A stretch of 56,080 nucleotides of DNA from an uncultured Clostridia bacterium (GTDB taxonomy: Bacteria > Bacillota > Clostridia > UBA1381), in NCBI GenBank assembly GCA_959602045.1, contig CAUGRT010000015.1, positions 1 through 56,080 on the forward strand. Reading direction: 5' to 3'. Position numbers and translations under genes: made by a program. Positions 44,301-52,076 of the stretch are shown here, piece by piece (the stretch's first letter is position 1; each line of letters opens with the position of its first letter). A model generated the notes under the pieces. The model made no database searches. It was not told the origin of the DNA and worked only from the letters and a program-made list of their open reading frames with translations.

Positions 44301-44840
44301 CATATGGACAGCGTTGGTTATGATATGTACTGCAAGATTCTGGAGGAAAGTATCAGCGATGCCAAAGGGGAGAAGAAAGAAGCGGAGCATGATGTTTCTG
44401 TGGATATTGAGATCAGCGCTTATTTGCCGGAATCCTATATCCAAAGCCCCAATCAGCGGATTGATATGTATAAAAAAATTGCCGCGATCGAATCGGAGGA
44501 CGATCAGTTCCAGATTGAAGATGAATTGGTGGATCGTTATGGCGACATCCCCAAGGCGGTTCAGAATATTATTGCGGTTGCTGCGCTGAAAGTCCGGGCA
44601 AAGGCGGCGGGCATTATAGAAATTATACAGCATGGAACGGTATTGAATCTGAAATTTGCGGACGGGCGGCTGACGCCGGAGATTATTATGGCGCTGGATA
44701 AGAAGTATCCGATGCAGATCAAGGTACTCTCGCAGACCGAGCCGGCGGTCAGCGTGAAACTGAAAGCGCAGAACATTTTAAAAATTGTAAACGATTTGTT
44801 AAATGTGATTACAGCACTTGACGAAAAGGAAAAACAATAG
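41364..44840 (+). CDS. mfd: Transcription-repair coupling factor
   Basis: Mfd displaces RNA polymerase stalled at DNA damage and recruits the UvrAB repair machinery. The 1158-aa protein has the UvrB-homology part (about 1-350, with SKEYIFYNIETSGRGNENAR and GQFALRGGILDVFSP). An RNA-polymerase-interacting domain near 494 (DYVVHSAHGIGEYKG) follows, then the helicase core with Walker A GDVGFGKTE (642-650) and DEEQRFG (743-749), ETGLDIPNANT and QLRGRVGRS, and a C-terminal D7 domain. The length is typical. It forms a unit with pth. Confidence 0.97.
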   Translation: MNFQNILQDYDQYRELQNSLNRTPVSVSGVEESARAQLIYALFEEQEKNVLAVCYSDMEAQALAADLGFYTEQVQTFPSKEYIFYNIETSGRGNENARLSILSALSDGQKKITVASLDALLQYTIPKQELEKHTISFELGDRFDLEELCKRLIVMGYSREEIVEGEGQFALRGGILDVFSPNYENPLRIEFFDDETDSIRIFDRVSQRSMDKIDSAAVIPVREAILTDEKRDKIAEILKKRMDKAKKSGGEYYLEVTAAERESLMEKRYFPSLDKYISLIYGEIPSLLDYFTEQNIIFIIDPKRICDRGKTFEWEKNEIIAEMKEKGVIGAEKDRFFVDYHDALDQMNRNTVISLETLTHTSNDFQYRSLVSFTTKTTISFHGKLDYLFEDLKHWQQEHYTVVILATTRGRGENLAGVLNDRGIPARFAGDSTEFKPGEIVVMRGQMKKGFEYPEIRFVLVSDNEIFEQRKKRRKRKEDNAARIRSYNDISPGDYVVHSAHGIGEYKGTQKMNVGGVLKDYLKIQYRGTDCLYVPIDQMNQLYKYIGNSADKQVKLNRLGGNEWNKTKAKVRASTDELAKKLIQLYAEREQTKGYAFSPDTPWQKDFEDTFPYQETDDQLRSIEEVKDDMEKAKPMDRLLCGDVGFGKTEVALRAAFKAINDSKQVAYLCPTTILAMQHYETFLKRMTSFPVRVEMLSRFRTAAQQKKILKKLKTGEVDVVIGTHRLLSKDVEFKDLGLLVVDEEQRFGVAHKERLKEIKKNVDVLTMTATPIPRTLHMAMTSVRDMSVLTEPPENRYPVQTYVLEDNPVVILDAIRNELSRGGQVFYLFNRVQGIHTKAAWIQKQFPDKTVAVGHGKMKEDELEEIMFHMAEGDTDILVCTTIIETGLDIPNANTIIIENADKMGLAQLYQLRGRVGRSNRAAYAYLTYKPDSILSEVASKRLQAVKEFTEFGSGFKIAMRDLEIRGAGNLLGPEQHGHMDSVGYDMYCKILEESISDAKGEKKEAEHDVSVDIEISAYLPESYIQSPNQRIDMYKKIAAIESEDDQFQIEDELVDRYGDIPKAVQNIIAVAALKVRAKAAGIIEIIQHGTVLNLKFADGRLTPEIIMALDKKYPMQIKVLSQTEPAVSVKLKAQNILKIVNDLLNVITALDEKEKQ

Positions 44841-44915
44841 TATACTGTTATTTGGTTCTAACAGATCAGAGGTGTGGGCAATTGCTCATACAGAGGAGAA
44901 AGGAATTACAATAAA

Positions 44916-45935
44916 ATGAAAAAAGTAACGATATTTACAACAGCGGCATTGACTGCGGCAATTTTAATGACAGGCTGCGGAGCCGGTTCAAAAACGGCAA
45001 TGAAAATTGGGGATATTAAGGTGACACAAGGGGATGTGACGTTGATTACAGACGCGTATTTTGCCCAGATTGGTGACTTTGATGTTTCCAAGAAAAGAGC
45101 GGTTGAGTCTTTGGAGGAAGCGGTAACAGATTATGCTGTTGCAAAGGCAAACGGCTTGAACTTAACCGATGAGGAACAGGCACAGGTTCGTCAAGGTAAG
45201 TCGGGATTTGTCAGACTTTTCGGTTCAACGAGTGAATATAAGAAAGAATTGAAGAAAGATGGGGCGAGCGATGAAATAGTTGAGGCAATTATTGCTCAGA
45301 CCTTATATGAATCCAAATTAGAAGAAGCGGCAGGAGTGAAAGATCCGTCTGATGATGAAGTAAAGGCTTACTTCAAGGAAAATTTCCGCCGCGCGAAGCA
45401 TGTACTGCTGCTGACAAACCAGGGCGAGGATGAGGATTTTGTTAAAACGCGTGCGGAGGATATTCTGGCAAGAGCGAAAAAGGGTGAAAATTTTGATGAT
45501 TTAATCAAGAATTTCTCCGAGGATCCGGGCAGCACCTCAAATCCGGACGGTTATGTATTTACGGACGGCGATATGGTGGATGAATTTGATGAAGCGGTAA
45601 AATCCATCAAACCGGGTGAATTTACAATGTGCAAGAGTGATTATGGGTATCATATCATTCAAAGATTGGCATTGGATGAAAGTGACGCGAAGTTTAACGA
45701 GCTTTGGGAAGCAAATAAAGATATTGCAAAAAGCAAGAAAAAGGCAAGCGATGTTAAGGCTGCAATTCAGAAGATGGCAGAGGAAAAGGGAATTACGGTT
45801 GAGAAGTTTGATGATGTAATCAACACAGTAGCATCTCCGACACCGACACCGACAGAAAAGGCAACGGATGCACCGGCGGCTGACACTGCTTCGGCAGAAG
45901 CAACACCGGAGGCAACGGCTGAAGCAGCTAAATAA
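44916..45935 (+). CDS. prsA: PrsA-like foldase lipoprotein (parvulin-type peptidyl-prolyl isomerase)
   Basis: PrsA-type lipoproteins fold exported proteins outside the membrane. The 339-aa product starts at ATG 44916, after GAGGAGAAAGG. The lipobox is LMTGC. An N-terminal SurA-like helical part (about 30-150) is followed by a parvulin domain (about 160-265: RRAKHVLL, ILARAKKGENFDDLIKNFSEDPGSTSNPDGYVFTDGDMV, GYHIIQRL). A Pro/Thr/Ala-rich, disordered C-tail ends the protein. Its position after mfd suits a housekeeping role in secretion, useful for the many exported proteins of this genome. Confidence 0.88.
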   Translation: MKKVTIFTTAALTAAILMTGCGAGSKTAMKIGDIKVTQGDVTLITDAYFAQIGDFDVSKKRAVESLEEAVTDYAVAKANGLNLTDEEQAQVRQGKSGFVRLFGSTSEYKKELKKDGASDEIVEAIIAQTLYESKLEEAAGVKDPSDDEVKAYFKENFRRAKHVLLLTNQGEDEDFVKTRAEDILARAKKGENFDDLIKNFSEDPGSTSNPDGYVFTDGDMVDEFDEAVKSIKPGEFTMCKSDYGYHIIQRLALDESDAKFNELWEANKDIAKSKKKASDVKAAIQKMAEEKGITVEKFDDVINTVASPTPTPTEKATDAPAADTASAEATPEATAEAAK

Positions 45936-45950
45936 TATAGAATTTCTGAT

Positions 45951-45975
45951 AAGGGGTTGATTGTGCATCAACCCC
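45951..45975. terminator. Bidirectional terminator between prsA and spoVAC
   Basis: AGGGGTTGA and TCAACCCCT form a 9-bp stem with a 6-nt loop between two converging genes. The T-runs are short, so termination may be incomplete. Confidence 0.6.
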
Positions 45976-45982
45976 TGTTCTA

Positions 45983-46432
45983 TTAAAGAAGAATCCAATA
46001 GACCAATCCTGCAATCACCGATGCTAAAACGCCGAACAGAATGACCGGGCCGGCAATGGTAAAAATCTTTGCGCCAACGCCCAGGACATATCCTTCGGTT
46101 TTAGCCTCCAAAGCCGGGGCGGCGATAGAATTGGCAAAGCCGGTGATGGGGACAATCGTTCCGGCTCCGGCATGCTTGGCGATTTTTGGGTAAATATCCA
46201 AACCGGTCAGCAGTGCTCCTAAGAACACGAGCGTGACCGAAACCATCATAGACGCGTCCTCGGTTTCCAGTCCCAGTGATTGATAAAGATTTAGCAGCAC
46301 CTGACCGATGATACAAATGATTCCGCCGATGCAAAAGGCTTTCAGACAGTTGATTCCGATTTTGGAATTGGGAGTTTGCTGTTTTACAAAAGCGTCATAT
46401 TCCTGTTGTGTCATTTTTTTATTTGAACTCAT
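45983..46432 (-). CDS. spoVAC: Stage V sporulation protein AC
   Basis: SpoVAC is a membrane subunit of the channel that moves dipicolinic acid into the forespore and out during germination. The 149-aa protein has four hydrophobic segments and the family blocks CLKAFCIGGIICIIGQ, LVFLGALLTGLDIYPKIAKHAGAGTIVPITGFANSI and GAKIFTIAGPVI. The usual partners spoVAD and spoVAE are not next to it: the neighbouring genes face it from both sides. It is therefore a single-gene unit here, or the other subunits are elsewhere. Confidence 0.9.
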   Translation of the reverse strand: MSSNKKMTQQEYDAFVKQQTPNSKIGINCLKAFCIGGIICIIGQVLLNLYQSLGLETEDASMMVSVTLVFLGALLTGLDIYPKIAKHAGAGTIVPITGFANSIAAPALEAKTEGYVLGVGAKIFTIAGPVILFGVLASVIAGLVYWILL

Positions 46433-46533
46433 GATTCTTCACGACCTTTCTGATTTGTTTGTCCGATTGACTCTTTTATTTTATCCCAAATATGAACAAA
46501 AAATAAATTTTTTTAGGAAATATCGAATTTATA

Positions 46534-46562
46534 TTGAAATTTTTATAATTTAGAGATATACT
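46534..46562 (+). promoter_or_regulatory. Promoter of the DUF5685 gene
   Basis: TTGAAA (46534-46539), 17 bp and TATACT (46557-46562) precede the ATG at 46599 by about 37 bp, divergent from spoVAC. Confidence 0.65.
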
Positions 46563-46598
46563 TATATAGTATACGTAGACGCAAATGAGGTTAATTTG

Positions 46599-47465
46599 AT
46601 GTTTGGATATATTATACCCTGCAAAAAGCAGTTGGGAGAGGAAAATTATGAGGTTTTCCGCGCTTACTACTGCGGCTTGTGCAAGGCCATGGGAAAACAG
46701 TGTTCCCAGGCGTCCCGAATGGGGTTGAGTTATGATGTAACCTTTTTGGCATTGGTGCTTTCGTCGGTTTCCGAACAGGAACCGGTCGAGCGAACGGAAC
46801 GCTGTATTGTGCATCCGTTTCGGAAGAAAGGTTGTATCAAGAAAAATCAGAGCGTGGATTACAGTGCTTGCATGGGAGTGCTTTTGTCGTATTTGAAGCT
46901 TCTGGATGATTGGCATGATGAGAAAAGCATCAAGGCGTTGCTCGGGATGTTCCTTTTTTACGGAGGAGTGCGGCGTGCAAAAAAGCATTATCCGGCGGAA
47001 TATATATGGATTCGGCAATGTCTGGCGGAATTAAGCGCTCTGGAGAGGGAACAATGCTCCGATATTGACCGCACAGCAGATTGTTTCGCAAGGATTTTGC
47101 AAAAGCTGTTCACACCGGATTTCATTACGGATGAAAATACACGCCGGATTCTGGATTGGATGGGCTATAATATCGGGCGATGGATTTTTGTATTGGACGC
47201 GATTCATGATCTGGAAAAGGATTATAAGGAGAAAGCGTATAATCCGCTTTTATCGGAGTTTAATGGGAATGACATCAGCGCCTACCGCGCCAAAAAGGCA
47301 AAGGAGCTGGAGGTGTCGTTGACGTTCACCCTGGAGAATGCAGCTTCCGGATTTGACCTTTTGAAGCTATACAGAAATGATGAGGTTTTATACAGAATTA
47401 TTTACGACAGTCTGAGAATCAAGCAAAACAATATATTAAACCATACGGACGATTGTAAAACATGA
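46599..47465 (+). CDS. DUF5685 family protein with isoprenoid-synthase-like Asp-rich motifs
   Basis: This 288-aa, predicted all-helical protein belongs to DUF5685, of unknown function. I chose the ATG at 46599, eight bases after GAGG, over the TTG just before it. Early Cys25 and Cys28 (YYCGLC) and later Cys69, Cys79 and Cys91 are visible. LLDDWHDE (Asp103, Asp104, Asp107) reads as a DDxxD motif. GRWIFVLDAIHDLEKDYKEKAYNP (Asp200, Asp204, Asp208) lines up with the second Asp region of squalene/phytoene synthases. The alignment is by eye and the function is inferred only. It is followed by a J-protein gene across two palindromic elements. Confidence 0.75.
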   Translation: MFGYIIPCKKQLGEENYEVFRAYYCGLCKAMGKQCSQASRMGLSYDVTFLALVLSSVSEQEPVERTERCIVHPFRKKGCIKKNQSVDYSACMGVLLSYLKLLDDWHDEKSIKALLGMFLFYGGVRRAKKHYPAEYIWIRQCLAELSALEREQCSDIDRTADCFARILQKLFTPDFITDENTRRILDWMGYNIGRWIFVLDAIHDLEKDYKEKAYNPLLSEFNGNDISAYRAKKAKELEVSLTFTLENAASGFDLLKLYRNDEVLYRIIYDSLRIKQNNILNHTDDCKT

Positions 47466-47477
47466 TTTTGTCTGAAA

Positions 47478-47575
47478 GAAATTTCATCTGTTTTTCGTTT
47501 TATGGAGGCGAGTTCTACTCCGCGCAGCGTAGCGGATGTCTGAGCCGCAATAGAACGTAAAACAGATGAAATTTC
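47478..47575 (+). repeat. Copy 7 of the palindromic element
   Basis: Left arm 47478-47503 and right arm 47550-47575 (CATCTGTTTTTCG / CGTAAAACAGATG) pair well; long-type core. Confidence 0.87.
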
Positions 47576-47654
47576 CGGTCGGTACATTTAAATTATTCAT
47601 ATTACAATTATCTGATTAAATTATACAGGCAGTTGTAAGATGCGATTTTTGCAT

Positions 47655-47752
47655 GAAATTTTATCTGTTTTTCATTTTATGGAAGCGAGTTCTATTCCAC
47701 GCAGCGCAGCGGATGTTTGAGCTGCAATAGAACGCAAAACAGATAAAATTTC
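47655..47752 (+). repeat. Copy 8 of the palindromic element
   Basis: Arms 47655-47680 and 47727-47752 share TATCTGTTTTTC / CAAAACAGATA. Relative to copy 7 a C-to-T change in the left arm (CATCTG to TATCTG) is matched by G-to-A in the right arm (CAGATG to CAGATA), which keeps pairing. Confidence 0.87.
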
Positions 47753-47800
47753 GGGGTGGCAGAAGTTTTACAATTATTAATCATAGAGTGGGAGATAAGA

Positions 47801-48445
47801 ATGGATCCATATGAGGTACTCGGAGTTCCGAGAGATGCTGATGAAGAAACAATCAAAAAAGCCTATCGGGAATTGATTAAAAAATATCATCCCGATAAAT
47901 ATATCAACAGTCCGCTGGCGGATATGGCGAGCGAAAAGACCAAGGAAATCAACAAGGCTTACGATATGATTAACGGGAAAAATGTCGATCCGACCGCCAA
48001 TGCCAGTTCCTATTCGGGATATAATCCATTTTCGGGCGGCGCATATAGCCGTACCGGAGGACAGTATCGTTATACCGCCGGTGAGGATAATTATCAGAAT
48101 GTCAGGATGTTACTGACGATGGGGCGGCTGGCAGAAGCGGAGAATATGCTGAACCGTTTAGCCAAAAATGCGGAGTGGTACTTCCTGATGGGCGTGATTT
48201 GTCTGCGCAAGGGTTGGTACGATCAAGGCGTTGCCAATTTAAGGCGAGCGGTGGAGCTCGACCCGAACAATATCGAATATCGAAATGCATTGGAGAACAT
48301 CACGCACCGAAATACAAGCTATACGACAAGAACGAGTACCGGAGGGCTTGATACAGACCCCTGTTCTGCTTGTTCTGCCTGTCCCTGCTACTGTATTCCG
48401 TGCTGTCTGCCTTGTGATTGCATGCCGTGCGGCTGCTGTTGCTGA
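47801..48445 (+). CDS. J-domain protein with TPR-like repeats and C-terminal cysteine string
   Basis: J-domain proteins stimulate the ATPase of DnaK-type chaperones. The 214-aa product starts at ATG 47801 after GGGAG; longer upstream readings lie in the palindromic element. MDPYEVLGVPRDADEETIKKAY...YHPDKY holds the HPD motif (His30-Asp32). A Gly/Ser/Tyr-rich linker (about 65-95) and one or two TPR-like helical repeats (about 98-165) follow. The last 27 residues contain 13 Cys, including a terminal CGCCC. Eukaryotic cysteine-string proteins (DNAJC5) have a similar layout, with the Cys acylated. What the tail does here is unknown: metal or cluster binding, disulfides or lipidation are possible. 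Confidence 0.87.
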   Translation: MDPYEVLGVPRDADEETIKKAYRELIKKYHPDKYINSPLADMASEKTKEINKAYDMINGKNVDPTANASSYSGYNPFSGGAYSRTGGQYRYTAGEDNYQNVRMLLTMGRLAEAENMLNRLAKNAEWYFLMGVICLRKGWYDQGVANLRRAVELDPNNIEYRNALENITHRNTSYTTRTSTGGLDTDPCSACSACPCYCIPCCLPCDCMPCGCCC

Positions 48446-48479
48446 TGAAAAAAATTTATAGAAAAAGGATGAATGCTTA

Positions 48480-49439
48480 ATGGAAAATAAAGAACAACAT
48501 ATAACCTCGATCGGAGGACAAGCGGTTATGGAGGGCGTTATGATGCGCGGTCCGTATAAAACTGTGGTTGCGGTCAGAAAACCCGATGGAGAGATTGAAA
48601 AAAAAATTGAGGAAAACGGCGTTAAGACGCGCCCGAAAATTTGCAGACTGCCGATTATCCGCGGCTGTGTGAACTTTTTCGATTCCCTGGTAATCGGCAT
48701 GAAAGCATTGATGTACAGTGCGGAATTTGTCGATCTTGAGGGAGATGACGATGAGCCGGAGAGTAAGTTTGATCAATGGCTGGAACGAAAATTCGGGGAT
48801 AAAATCAAGGATATTGTCATTTATTTTTCGATCACCATATCGCTTGTGCTGTCGATTGGACTTTTTATGGTGCTGCCGACATTTTTAACGCGGTTGGTTG
48901 AAGCGATTCCGGGCATTAAAGGCATTACGTCAACCCATACGTTTACCAGTGTTTTTGAGGGAGTCCTGCGAATGGCGATTTTCCTGGGATATATGGCGTT
49001 GGTTTCGCAGATGAAAGACATCAAAAGAGTGTTTGAGTATCATGGGGCGGAGCATAAATCCATTGCCTGTTATGAAGCCGGGGATGAACTGACCGTTGAA
49101 AACGTCAAGAAATACACGCGTTTTCATCCGAGATGCGGAACAAGCTTTTTGCTGTTTGTCATGATTATCAGTATTATTCTGTTTGCGTTTTTGCCGAAAA
49201 CAGGAGTGATTGTGCGTGTGTTGCTGCGGCTTGCGCTGCTGCCGGTCGTTGCCGGACTTTCATATGAAGTGATTAAATGGGCAGGACGGAGCAAGAACCC
49301 GATCGTGGGTGCTTTATCAAAGCCGGGATTGTGGTTGCAGCGTTTGACAACAAGAGAGCCGGACGCAAGCCAGATTGAGGTGGCGATTGAGTCCTTAAAG
49401 CCGTGTATTCCCGAAAATAAGGATGAGGATCGATGGTAA
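48480..49439 (+). CDS. DUF1385 family membrane protein
   Basis: The 319-aa protein begins with the DUF1385 signature SIGGQAVMEGVMMRGP and continues with LPIIRGCVNFFDSLVIGMKALMYSAE. It has about four membrane segments (about 115-140, 160-185, 218-240 and 245-265), with EYHGAEHKSIACYE and RFHPRCGTSFL between them. The function is unknown. The family commonly lies next to prmC and prfA in Firmicutes, and prmC overlaps it by 7 bp here. A three-codon mini-ORF ends in TAATG over its start. Confidence 0.9.
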   Translation: MENKEQHITSIGGQAVMEGVMMRGPYKTVVAVRKPDGEIEKKIEENGVKTRPKICRLPIIRGCVNFFDSLVIGMKALMYSAEFVDLEGDDDEPESKFDQWLERKFGDKIKDIVIYFSITISLVLSIGLFMVLPTFLTRLVEAIPGIKGITSTHTFTSVFEGVLRMAIFLGYMALVSQMKDIKRVFEYHGAEHKSIACYEAGDELTVENVKKYTRFHPRCGTSFLLFVMIISIILFAFLPKTGVIVRVLLRLALLPVVAGLSYEVIKWAGRSKNPIVGALSKPGLWLQRLTTREPDASQIEVAIESLKPCIPENKDEDRW

Positions 49440-50257
49440 TTGGGGAACTGATTCGGAATGTTCGTTATGAACTGGAGGAAAATGCCGCCTTTGAGGCAAC
49501 GGAAATGGTGCTGCATGTGTGCGGTATTGATAAAAATAAGCTGTTTTTGCATTTAAAGGATTCTGTTTCTCCGGAGCAGGCAGAGTGTGTTTTTAGTATG
49601 GTTCAGCGCCGTAAGGATGGGGAGCCGCTTCAATATATTTTAGGCTTTGCGGAGTTTATGTCGCTGCGTTTTGCTGTCAGCCGCGAAACCTTGATTCCGC
49701 GTGCCGATACAGAAACGCTTGTGGAATATGCTTTGGGGAAAATCGGGAATCACCCGATTCGTTTATTGGATATTGGAACGGGAACAGGCTGTATTGGTAT
49801 CAGCATGGCACATTATCGACCCGAAACGGAGCTGACATTGTTGGATGTCAATCCCAATACCTTGCGGATAGCCGGTGAAAATGCACGGGATAACCAAGTA
49901 CAGGCGGAGCTTGTGCGGATGGATATTATGCAGGAGATTCCGAACGGGCATTATGATGTGGTCGTTTCCAATCCGCCATATATCCGAAGTGATGTTATTC
50001 CCACGCTGCAAACTGAGGTTCGGGATCATGAGCCGCTGCGGGCGTTGGACGGCGGTGCGGACGGCTTGGATTTTTATCGGCGGATTGTTGAGATTGCACC
50101 GAGGATTCTGAACAAAAACGGAAGATTGATTTTTGAAATCGGGTTTGATCAGGGTGAGGAAGTCAAGGCTTTGATGAGCCGCTCTTTTTCGGAAATTGAA
50201 GTGATTCGGGATTTGTGCGGTAACAATCGCGTGGTATCCGGAAGTTTGAAAGAATGA
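49433..50257 (+). CDS. prmC: Release factor glutamine methyltransferase
   Basis: PrmC methylates the Gln of the GGQ motif in release factors RF1 and RF2. The 274-aa protein has an N-terminal helical domain (about 1-75), the AdoMet motif LDIGTGTGCIG (112-122) and NPPY (180-183), the signature of Gln/N6-adenine methyltransferases. GEPLQYILGFAEF and LIPRADTETLVE are typical of PrmC. The start overlaps the DUF1385 gene by 7 bp. prfA is not found downstream. Confidence 0.95.
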   Translation: MVIGELIRNVRYELEENAAFEATEMVLHVCGIDKNKLFLHLKDSVSPEQAECVFSMVQRRKDGEPLQYILGFAEFMSLRFAVSRETLIPRADTETLVEYALGKIGNHPIRLLDIGTGTGCIGISMAHYRPETELTLLDVNPNTLRIAGENARDNQVQAELVRMDIMQEIPNGHYDVVVSNPPYIRSDVIPTLQTEVRDHEPLRALDGGADGLDFYRRIVEIAPRILNKNGRLIFEIGFDQGEEVKALMSRSFSEIEVIRDLCGNNRVVSGSLKE

Positions 50258-50306
50258 TCGTGCTGCTGCATGTAAAATGTGGCAGTATTTTCTTTACAAT
50301 AAAGCA

Positions 50307-50335
50307 TTGACTTTTTGAATCATTTGTTATATAAT
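50307..50335 (+). promoter_or_regulatory. Sigma-A promoter of the PerR-like gene
   Basis: TTGACT (50307-50312), 17 bp and TATAAT (50330-50335) lie about 38 bp before the ATG. A/T-rich TTATATAATATTAAATAA follows and could include a Fur/PerR-type box, but no clear inverted repeat was resolved. Confidence 0.65.
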
Positions 50336-50372
50336 ATTAAATAAGATATAATCCGAATAAGAGAGGTGCAGC

Positions 50373-50768
50373 ATGGGAGCTTTTAGGAATACCATTCAAA
50401 AGGATATGGTTTTGCGAACCTTAAATCGCAAGAAAAAGCATTTAACCGCAGAGCAGATTTTAGCGGTCATACAAGAGGAAAATCCGGTCATCAGCCGAAG
50501 TACGGTATTTAGAATTTTAAATCAGCTGTCGGAGCGTGGCGATATTTTGCGCGTCAGAGTGCCGAACGGTGCGGATTGTTTTGATTTTAACACGACTCCG
50601 CATTATCATGTGAAGTGTATTCATTGCGGCGAGGTGGCAGACGTTGATATGCCATATATGGATGATATCGGAGATCAAATCCATGACACGCACGGTTATT
50701 TGATTTTGGATCATACAATCAGTTTCAGCGGCATTTGTCCCAATTGCCGGGAGAAAAGATCTATATAA
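50373..50768 (+). CDS. perR: Fur/PerR-family transcriptional repressor, PerR-like
   Basis: Fur-family proteins sense metal or peroxide and repress stress or uptake genes. The 131-aa protein has an N-terminal winged helix (about 8-80) and a dimer domain. The PerR-like metal ligands are visible: His23 in KKHLTAEQI, Asp in FDFNTTPHYH (with two His) and CIHCG with CPNC near the C-terminus for zinc. In PerR, these His and Asp bind iron or manganese and are oxidised by peroxide. The start ATG follows AGAGG. It converges with the flavodiiron gene, which suits an oxygen-stress role. Fur or Zur cannot be excluded. Confidence 0.82.
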   Translation: MGAFRNTIQKDMVLRTLNRKKKHLTAEQILAVIQEENPVISRSTVFRILNQLSERGDILRVRVPNGADCFDFNTTPHYHVKCIHCGEVADVDMPYMDDIGDQIHDTHGYLILDHTISFSGICPNCREKRSI

Positions 50769-50834
50769 AAAAAGAGTTGTAAAAAACGGGTCGATATGAA
50801 TCTCGACCCGTATAGAAGTTTACAACTCTTTTTT
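50767..50834. terminator. Bidirectional terminator between the PerR-like and flavodiiron genes
   Basis: AAAAAGAGTTGTAAA and TTTACAACTCTTTTT pair at the outside. An inner hairpin (CGGGTCGA/TCGACCCG) tops the stem. Both genes read toward it. Confidence 0.85.
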
Positions 50835-51999
50835 ACATTGCTAAAACTGCGTATGCCAATTCTTCCATCGCCGTGATTGTTTCGGGCTTTACGGTAGATT
50901 TGATGGTTACGACCGTATCGCAGATTTCGATATTTTTCATCTGTTCCAGCAATTCGCGCATTTTTTTGGCTGCCATAGGGCCCCATGAACCATTTTCCAT
51001 CATTGCAGCTTTTCTGTTCTGGAAATTCTTTGATTTTAAGTGCAGCAAGAAATCCTCCATGCAGGGGAAAATGCCGCCGTCATAGGTGGAGGCTGCCACA
51101 ATCAGCTTGTTATAGCGGAATGCGTCCTCAACAGCTTCTGCAATATCATCTCTGGATAAATCGGCGATTGCCACTTTTGCCGCGCCTTTTGCTTCAAGAA
51201 TTTCTTTTAACTGTTTTGCAGCAGCCGCAGTGTTGCCGTGTATGGAGGCGTATGCGATGAAAATTCCCTCGTCCTCCGGGCGATAGGAGCTCCATGTATC
51301 ATATTTCTCAATATAATATCCGAGATTTTCCTTTAAAATCGGGCCGTGCAGGGGACAGATGGTTTGAATATCCAGCTGCGCGGTTTTCTTTAATAATGCC
51401 TGCACCTGTGCGCCGTATTTTCCGACAATATTGAAATAATACCGTCTGGCCTCGCATGTCCAGTCCTCGTCCGTATCCAATGCACCGAATTTTCCGAATC
51501 CGTCCGCGCTGAATAATACTTTTTCGGTTTTTTCATAGCTTACCATAACCTCCGGCCAATGCACCATCGGCGCCATGAAAAATTGCAGGGTGTGCGCGCC
51601 GAGGGATAACTCGCTGCCTTCGCCAACCTCAACGGTTCTGCCATCCAGATTCATTTCAAAAAATTGCGGCAGCATCGCAAAGGTTTTCTTATTGCCTACA
51701 AGCTTCATTTCGGGATATTTTTCGGCAAGGCTTTTGATATTTGCCGCATGATCCGGCTCTAAGTGAGAGATAATCAAGTAGTCCGGCTTTTTGCCGTTCA
51801 ACGCTTTTTCCAAGTTCTCGAACCATTCATCTGTTTTACGTTTGTCAACCGTATCCATCACCGCGATTTTCTCATCAAGAATGAGATAGGAATTGTAGGA
51901 TACGCCGTTGGGAACAATATATTGGCTTTCGAAAAGGTCAAGGTCTTTATCGTCCGCTCCGATATAGAGAATTGATTCGGATATTGTTTGTTCTGTCAT
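50833..51999 (-). CDS. fprA: Flavodiiron protein (A-type flavoprotein, O2/NO reductase)
   Basis: Flavodiiron proteins reduce oxygen to water, or NO to N2O, and protect anaerobes. The 388-aa product has a metallo-beta-lactamase-type diiron domain with HLEPDH (His79, Glu81, Asp83, His84), His147, Asp166 and His218. The flavodoxin domain begins near 246 with IFIAYASIHGNTAAAA for FMN. No rubredoxin domain is attached, so electrons come from a separate donor. The minus-strand promoter lies about 80 bp upstream. It converges on the PerR-like regulator. Confidence 0.94.
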   Translation of the reverse strand: MTEQTISESILYIGADDKDLDLFESQYIVPNGVSYNSYLILDEKIAVMDTVDKRKTDEWFENLEKALNGKKPDYLIISHLEPDHAANIKSLAEKYPEMKLVGNKKTFAMLPQFFEMNLDGRTVEVGEGSELSLGAHTLQFFMAPMVHWPEVMVSYEKTEKVLFSADGFGKFGALDTDEDWTCEARRYYFNIVGKYGAQVQALLKKTAQLDIQTICPLHGPILKENLGYYIEKYDTWSSYRPEDEGIFIAYASIHGNTAAAAKQLKEILEAKGAAKVAIADLSRDDIAEAVEDAFRYNKLIVAASTYDGGIFPCMEDFLLHLKSKNFQNRKAAMMENGSWGPMAAKKMRELLEQMKNIEICDTVVTIKSTVKPETITAMEELAYAVLAM

Positions 52000-52076
52000 T
52001 TTATTTGTACGCGGAGAAATTCCGCATCCTCCTTCCGTATGATTCAGCTGATTTTTCAGCTGTCTGATTGATTCTA

